Below, in pieces: positions 40,350 through 42,872 of a stretch of 42,872 nucleotides of DNA. Position 1 is the stretch's first letter, and each line of letters starts with the position of its first letter. This DNA is from Clostridia bacterium (GTDB lineage Bacteria > Bacillota > Clostridia > Oscillospirales > Acutalibacteraceae), in assembly GCA_017623235.1 (NCBI GenBank), contig JAGAPN010000032.1:1-42872 (forward strand). Reading direction: 5' to 3'. Both the position numbers and the translations under genes were made by a program. The notes below the pieces were generated by a model, which did not search any database, was not told where the DNA came from, and saw only the letters and a list, made by a program, of their open reading frames with translations.

Positions 40350-41745
40350 TCTAAAAAACTATCTCATCGGCGACCGTACATTTTACCGCCGTGTAATTTC
40401 AATTTTAATACCAATAATAATTCAGAATACCGTAACCAACGTAGTAAGTCTGCTGGATAACGTTATGGTTGGGACCGTAGGCACCCTGCAGATGTCGGCG
40501 GTAGCCATTGTCAACCAACTGCTTTTCGTATTTTATATTGCCGTTTTCGGCGGTCTTTCGGGAGCAGGTATTTTTGCCGCCCAGTATGCGGGAGCGGGAG
40601 ACCACAAGGGAGTGGCCCATTGCTTTCGAATGAAGGCATATATTGCCCTGGGTCTGGTGGGGGCCGCCCTTGTAGTGTTTTTAACCGTTCCGCAAAGCCT
40701 TATTTCTATGTACCTGGCAGAGGGCACCTCGGCCGAGGAGGCCTCTGCCACCCTCTCCTTTGCCGAGGGTTATTTAGGGGTTATGCTGGTAGGTATACTG
40801 CCCTTCGGCATTTCCCAGATATACGGCAGCACCCTGCGTGAGCTTGGAGAAACCAAGGTGCCGATGATAGCCTCGGTTTCGGCCATTTTTGTAAACCTTA
40901 TATTTAACTACCTGCTTATTTTCGGTAACAAGGGTCTTCCCCTTTTACCCTTTGAGCCATTAGGGGTAATAGGCGCCGCCATCGCTACCGTACTTTCCCG
41001 CTTTGTGGAGATGGCCATAATAGTTGCCTTCGTTCACAAAAACGCACACCGCTATCCTTTTATCAAGGAGGCATTTAAAAGCTTTAAAATCCCCCTTATT
41101 CTGTGTGGAGATATTGCAAAAAAGGGCTCTCCCCTGCTGATAAACGAATTTTTCTGGTCTTTGGGTATGGCCCTACTTTCCCAGTGCTATTCGGTAAGAG
41201 GTCTGGAGGCTGTTGCCGCATCCAATATATGCACCACCGCCGCAAATCTCTTCAACGTGGTATTTCTGTCAATGGGTAACGCAATTGCAATTGTGGCAGG
41301 TCAGCACCTGGGAGCAGGAGAATTTGAAAAGGCAAAAATCTCGGTTTGGCGGCTTCTTGCCCTCTCCTCGGCGGCCTGTGTAGTAATGGGCGGTATAGTT
41401 GCCCTGTGCGCACCCTTTATCCCTCTGCTTTACAACACCACCGATACGGTACGTGGTCTTGCTACGGGTATGCTCTTTGTTTCGGCGGCTATGATGCCCA
41501 TTATCTCCTTTGTTCACGGCTGTTATTTTGCCCTGCGGTCGGGCGGCCGCACCCTTATAACCCTGCTTTTTGATTGCGGCTTCACCTGGGGAGTCTGCCT
41601 GCCTCTGGCCTTTGTGCTTTCCAGATTTACCGCTATGCCCCTGGTTATGCTCTACCTCTGTGTTCAGCTTGTAGAGGTGGTGAAATCGGGTGTGGGCTTT
41701 ATTCTTGTTAAAAAGGGAGTATGGCTTAACAATATTGCCCGATAA
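40342..41745 (+). CDS. MATE-family multidrug efflux transporter
   Basis: 467 aa with 12 predicted membrane segments in two related halves. It exports cationic or other small molecules in exchange for Na+ or H+. The N-terminal half has I-P-I-I-I-Q-N-T-V-T-N-V-V-S-L-L-D-N-V-M-V-G near residues 19-40 and A-A-Q-Y-A-G-A-G-D near 76; the second half has the matching A-G-Q-H-L-G-A-G-E near 318. The start lies 8 nt inside the AraC gene, so translation is coupled. Its ribosome binding site is weak. The substrate cannot be inferred. Confidence 0.94.
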   Translation: MTNLKNYLIGDRTFYRRVISILIPIIIQNTVTNVVSLLDNVMVGTVGTLQMSAVAIVNQLLFVFYIAVFGGLSGAGIFAAQYAGAGDHKGVAHCFRMKAYIALGLVGAALVVFLTVPQSLISMYLAEGTSAEEASATLSFAEGYLGVMLVGILPFGISQIYGSTLRELGETKVPMIASVSAIFVNLIFNYLLIFGNKGLPLLPFEPLGVIGAAIATVLSRFVEMAIIVAFVHKNAHRYPFIKEAFKSFKIPLILCGDIAKKGSPLLINEFFWSLGMALLSQCYSVRGLEAVAASNICTTAANLFNVVFLSMGNAIAIVAGQHLGAGEFEKAKISVWRLLALSSAACVVMGGIVALCAPFIPLLYNTTDTVRGLATGMLFVSAAMMPIISFVHGCYFALRSGGRTLITLLFDCGFTWGVCLPLAFVLSRFTAMPLVMLYLCVQLVEVVKSGVGFILVKKGVWLNNIAR

Positions 41746-41756
41746 TGATTTTTTTA

Positions 41757-41785
41757 GTGACAAACGCCCCTTTTTGTGCTATACT
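41757..41785 (+). promoter_or_regulatory. Promoter of the terminal hypothetical gene
   Basis: GTGACA (41757-41762), 17 bp, TATACT (41780-41785). Initiation near 41792 would leave a leader of about 25 nt before the TTG start at 41817. Confidence 0.7.
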
Positions 41786-41816
41786 TTAATAAATATGTTT
41801 TTTGGATGTGAATATT

Positions 41817-42566
41817 TTGGATAACAGATATTATGATAACGTCATCGCAGAGATGACCCCCTTCTTTGAAGAAAACGGCTTTAAGGCCGACGGGGATATT
41901 TTTAAAAGCGATACCAAGGCCCTTAAGGTAGAATATAACGAAACAAAGCAGCTCTATAACCTGCTGGCCGCCGACCTTGAAGAGGGTAAGGTGGGTGAAT
42001 TCAGCATAATCACCTCCTACCTTTTTGACGACAGCCAGAACGCTAAGGATGCCGCCGCCGTGGGTATTGACTTTGTTGACACCGCCCGCAAGGCTATGGG
42101 TATAAAGGCAAAGAAAAAGTCGGTAACGGGCGAGGCCGACCTGCCCGTTGCTACAGGCTCTGCCGTTAACGTTTCTACCCTGGCCTCAAAGCTGCTGGCC
42201 CACTATCCCAATCTTAAGGAAACCTACAGGGCAGAAACCTCTGCCAAAGGCAAGTTCCTTTATCTTGATTTCTTTACACGCTACTTCGTGCCCGAAATCA
42301 GGGCTACTCTGGACGGGGGTAACAAAAAGGCCACTAAGAAGCTTATAGATACCCTGATAAACGTATTTGTAACAGGCGATAAGGCTGTTTCCACCCTGGT
42401 TGTTGCCGTACTGGCCGCCGCTATCGGTACTAACGTTGACCGCTTTAAGGCTGCTACCGCTCATATGGATGAGTGCCAGCCCCTTATCACCTCGGTAAAT
42501 CAGCAGATAGACCTGCTGATAAGAAATAAGAAGTTCGCCAAGGCAATGAACTTTAAGGCAGAATAA
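41817..42566 (+). CDS. Conserved-looking protein of unknown function
   Basis: 249 aa, cytoplasmic, no membrane segment. There is no usable ATG: in-frame TTG 41802, GTG 41808 and TTG 41817 are possible; 41817 is preferred because GGATGTG lies about 7-9 nt upstream. The N-terminal 100 residues look like a mixed alpha/beta domain (Y-N-V-L-A-type strands, F-F-E-E-N-G-F-K near 18). A lysine-rich linker (K-A-K-K-K) precedes a mainly helical C-terminal domain with T-L-I-N-V-F-V-T-G-D-K-A-V. I do not recognise the family. It has its own strong promoter and a downstream terminator, so it is monocistronic. Confidence 0.75.
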   Translation: MDNRYYDNVIAEMTPFFEENGFKADGDIFKSDTKALKVEYNETKQLYNLLAADLEEGKVGEFSIITSYLFDDSQNAKDAAAVGIDFVDTARKAMGIKAKKKSVTGEADLPVATGSAVNVSTLASKLLAHYPNLKETYRAETSAKGKFLYLDFFTRYFVPEIRATLDGGNKKATKKLIDTLINVFVTGDKAVSTLVVAVLAAAIGTNVDRFKAATAHMDECQPLITSVNQQIDLLIRNKKFAKAMNFKAE

Positions 42567-42711
42567 AAAAATAAAGCCGCTATCTTAAAGTGTAATATCG
42601 TTAGCGAAGTTTTTGTTTTGGCATAAAATATTATATCTGGATAGAACCAGCATCGCATTTGTGAGTACAAAATGCAGTCGGGCAGAAACCCAAGCCCACT
42701 TAACAACAGAA
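42567..42711 (+). other. 3' region of the hypothetical gene with small stem-loops
   Basis: No gene is seen. GCATTT/AAATGC (about 42653-42675) and GGGC/GCCC (about 42680-42697) can form small stem-loops in the stretch before the terminator. It may be a long 3' UTR or hold a small RNA; no known family is recognised. Confidence 0.3.
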
Positions 42712-42752
42712 AAAGAGAAGATTTGTTTTGTAACAGGTCTTCTCTTTCTTTT
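42712..42752 (+). terminator. Terminator after the hypothetical gene
   Basis: AAAGAGAAGA (42712-42721) pairs with TCTTCTCTTT (42738-42747) around a 16-nt loop, followed by CTTTTTATC. Confidence 0.8.
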
Positions 42753-42761
42753 TATCTGTAT

Positions 42762-42872
42762 AGTGATATTCCGACTTTGTCGGAGTGATATTTTTGCTAA
42801 GCAAAAGTGATATTGAAACCTTACGGTTTCAGTGATATTTTATTCGCCTCTAAAACTCGCGAAGCGAATAAC
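42762..42872. repeat. Array of mini-hairpins with AGTGATATT linkers (continues past right edge)
   Basis: The 9-mer AGTGATATT occurs exactly at 42762-42770, 42784-42792, 42806-42814 and 42831-42839. Each copy is followed by a perfect hairpin whose stem differs: CCGAC-TTT-GTCGG (42771-42783), TTTGC-TAA-GCAAA (42793-42805), GAAACC-TTAC-GGTTTC (42815-42830) and TTATTCGC with GCGAATAA (42840-42871, 16-nt loop). Period is 22, 22 and 25 nt. No coding potential is seen. Confidence 0.85.

Noticed and set aside
42762-42872. CRISPR array or tandem repeat protein region
   Set aside because: Linker of 9 nt and self-complementary inserts do not fit CRISPR; no open frame spans it.

Overview
The window reads as a mid-GC Firmicutes chromosome, most likely a gut-type Clostridia (Oscillospiraceae/Lachnospiraceae-like). 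The grounds are strong AGGAGG-type ribosome binding sites, intrinsic terminators after most transcription units, a tetrahydrofolate riboswitch upstream of a FolT transporter gene, a lipobox solute-binding protein, NADP-type GdhA and TrkAH. No tRNA, rRNA, CRISPR array, integrase or transposase was recognised. The taxonomic call is inference; no marker gene search could be run.

Layout. 1-3505 (minus, AT-rich): the 5' part of a secreted-protein gene, an orphan ABC sugar-binding lipoprotein, and an unusual regulator with a LacI-like ligand-binding domain in front of a C-terminal LuxR-like helix-turn-helix. 3506-3881 is an intergenic region with a structured RNA candidate, a terminator and promoters. 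3882-6367 (plus): an MBOAT O-acyltransferase and an SGNH-type membrane-anchored esterase/transferase, a surface O-acetylation pair. 6592-10049 (minus): rhaB-rhaA-rhaD, complete L-rhamnose catabolism to DHAP and lactaldehyde. 10196-22597 (minus): a tightly overlapping twelve-member surface polysaccharide operon comprising a priming sugar transferase, GT4, Wzx flippase, HtrL/YibB-like protein, two GT2s, Wzy-like polymerase, GT2, GT4, TagA/WecG transferase and WecB epimerase (eleven genes resolved individually below). 22729-25210 (minus): folT, an FAD oxidoreductase and a ProX-like deacylase, apparently one THF-riboswitch-controlled operon. 25449-27742: a divergent AraC regulator and GH27 alpha-galactosidase plus a small zinc-ribbon protein. 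27785-33637 (minus): ThuA-like protein, three Gfo/Idh/MocA oxidoreductases and two AP-endonuclease-2-fold sugar isomerase/lyase proteins, a candidate oxidative (3-keto) glycoside-cleavage pathway. 33911-36743 (plus): trkA-trkH. 36994-38343 (minus): gdhA. 38581-41745 (plus): rsmA, an AraC regulator and a MATE exporter in one overlapping unit. 41817-42566: an unrecognised protein.

The most unusual non-coding content is two short arrays of mini-hairpins separated by a constant linker: one with ATGATG linkers between trkH and gdhA (36774-36846), the other with AGTGATATT linkers at the right edge (42762-42872). In both, the stem sequence changes from unit to unit while the linker is constant.

Taken together the window is a carbohydrate-oriented segment: capture of sugars (binding lipoprotein), catabolism of rhamnose, alpha-galactosides and probably another glycoside, and construction and acetylation of a surface polymer.
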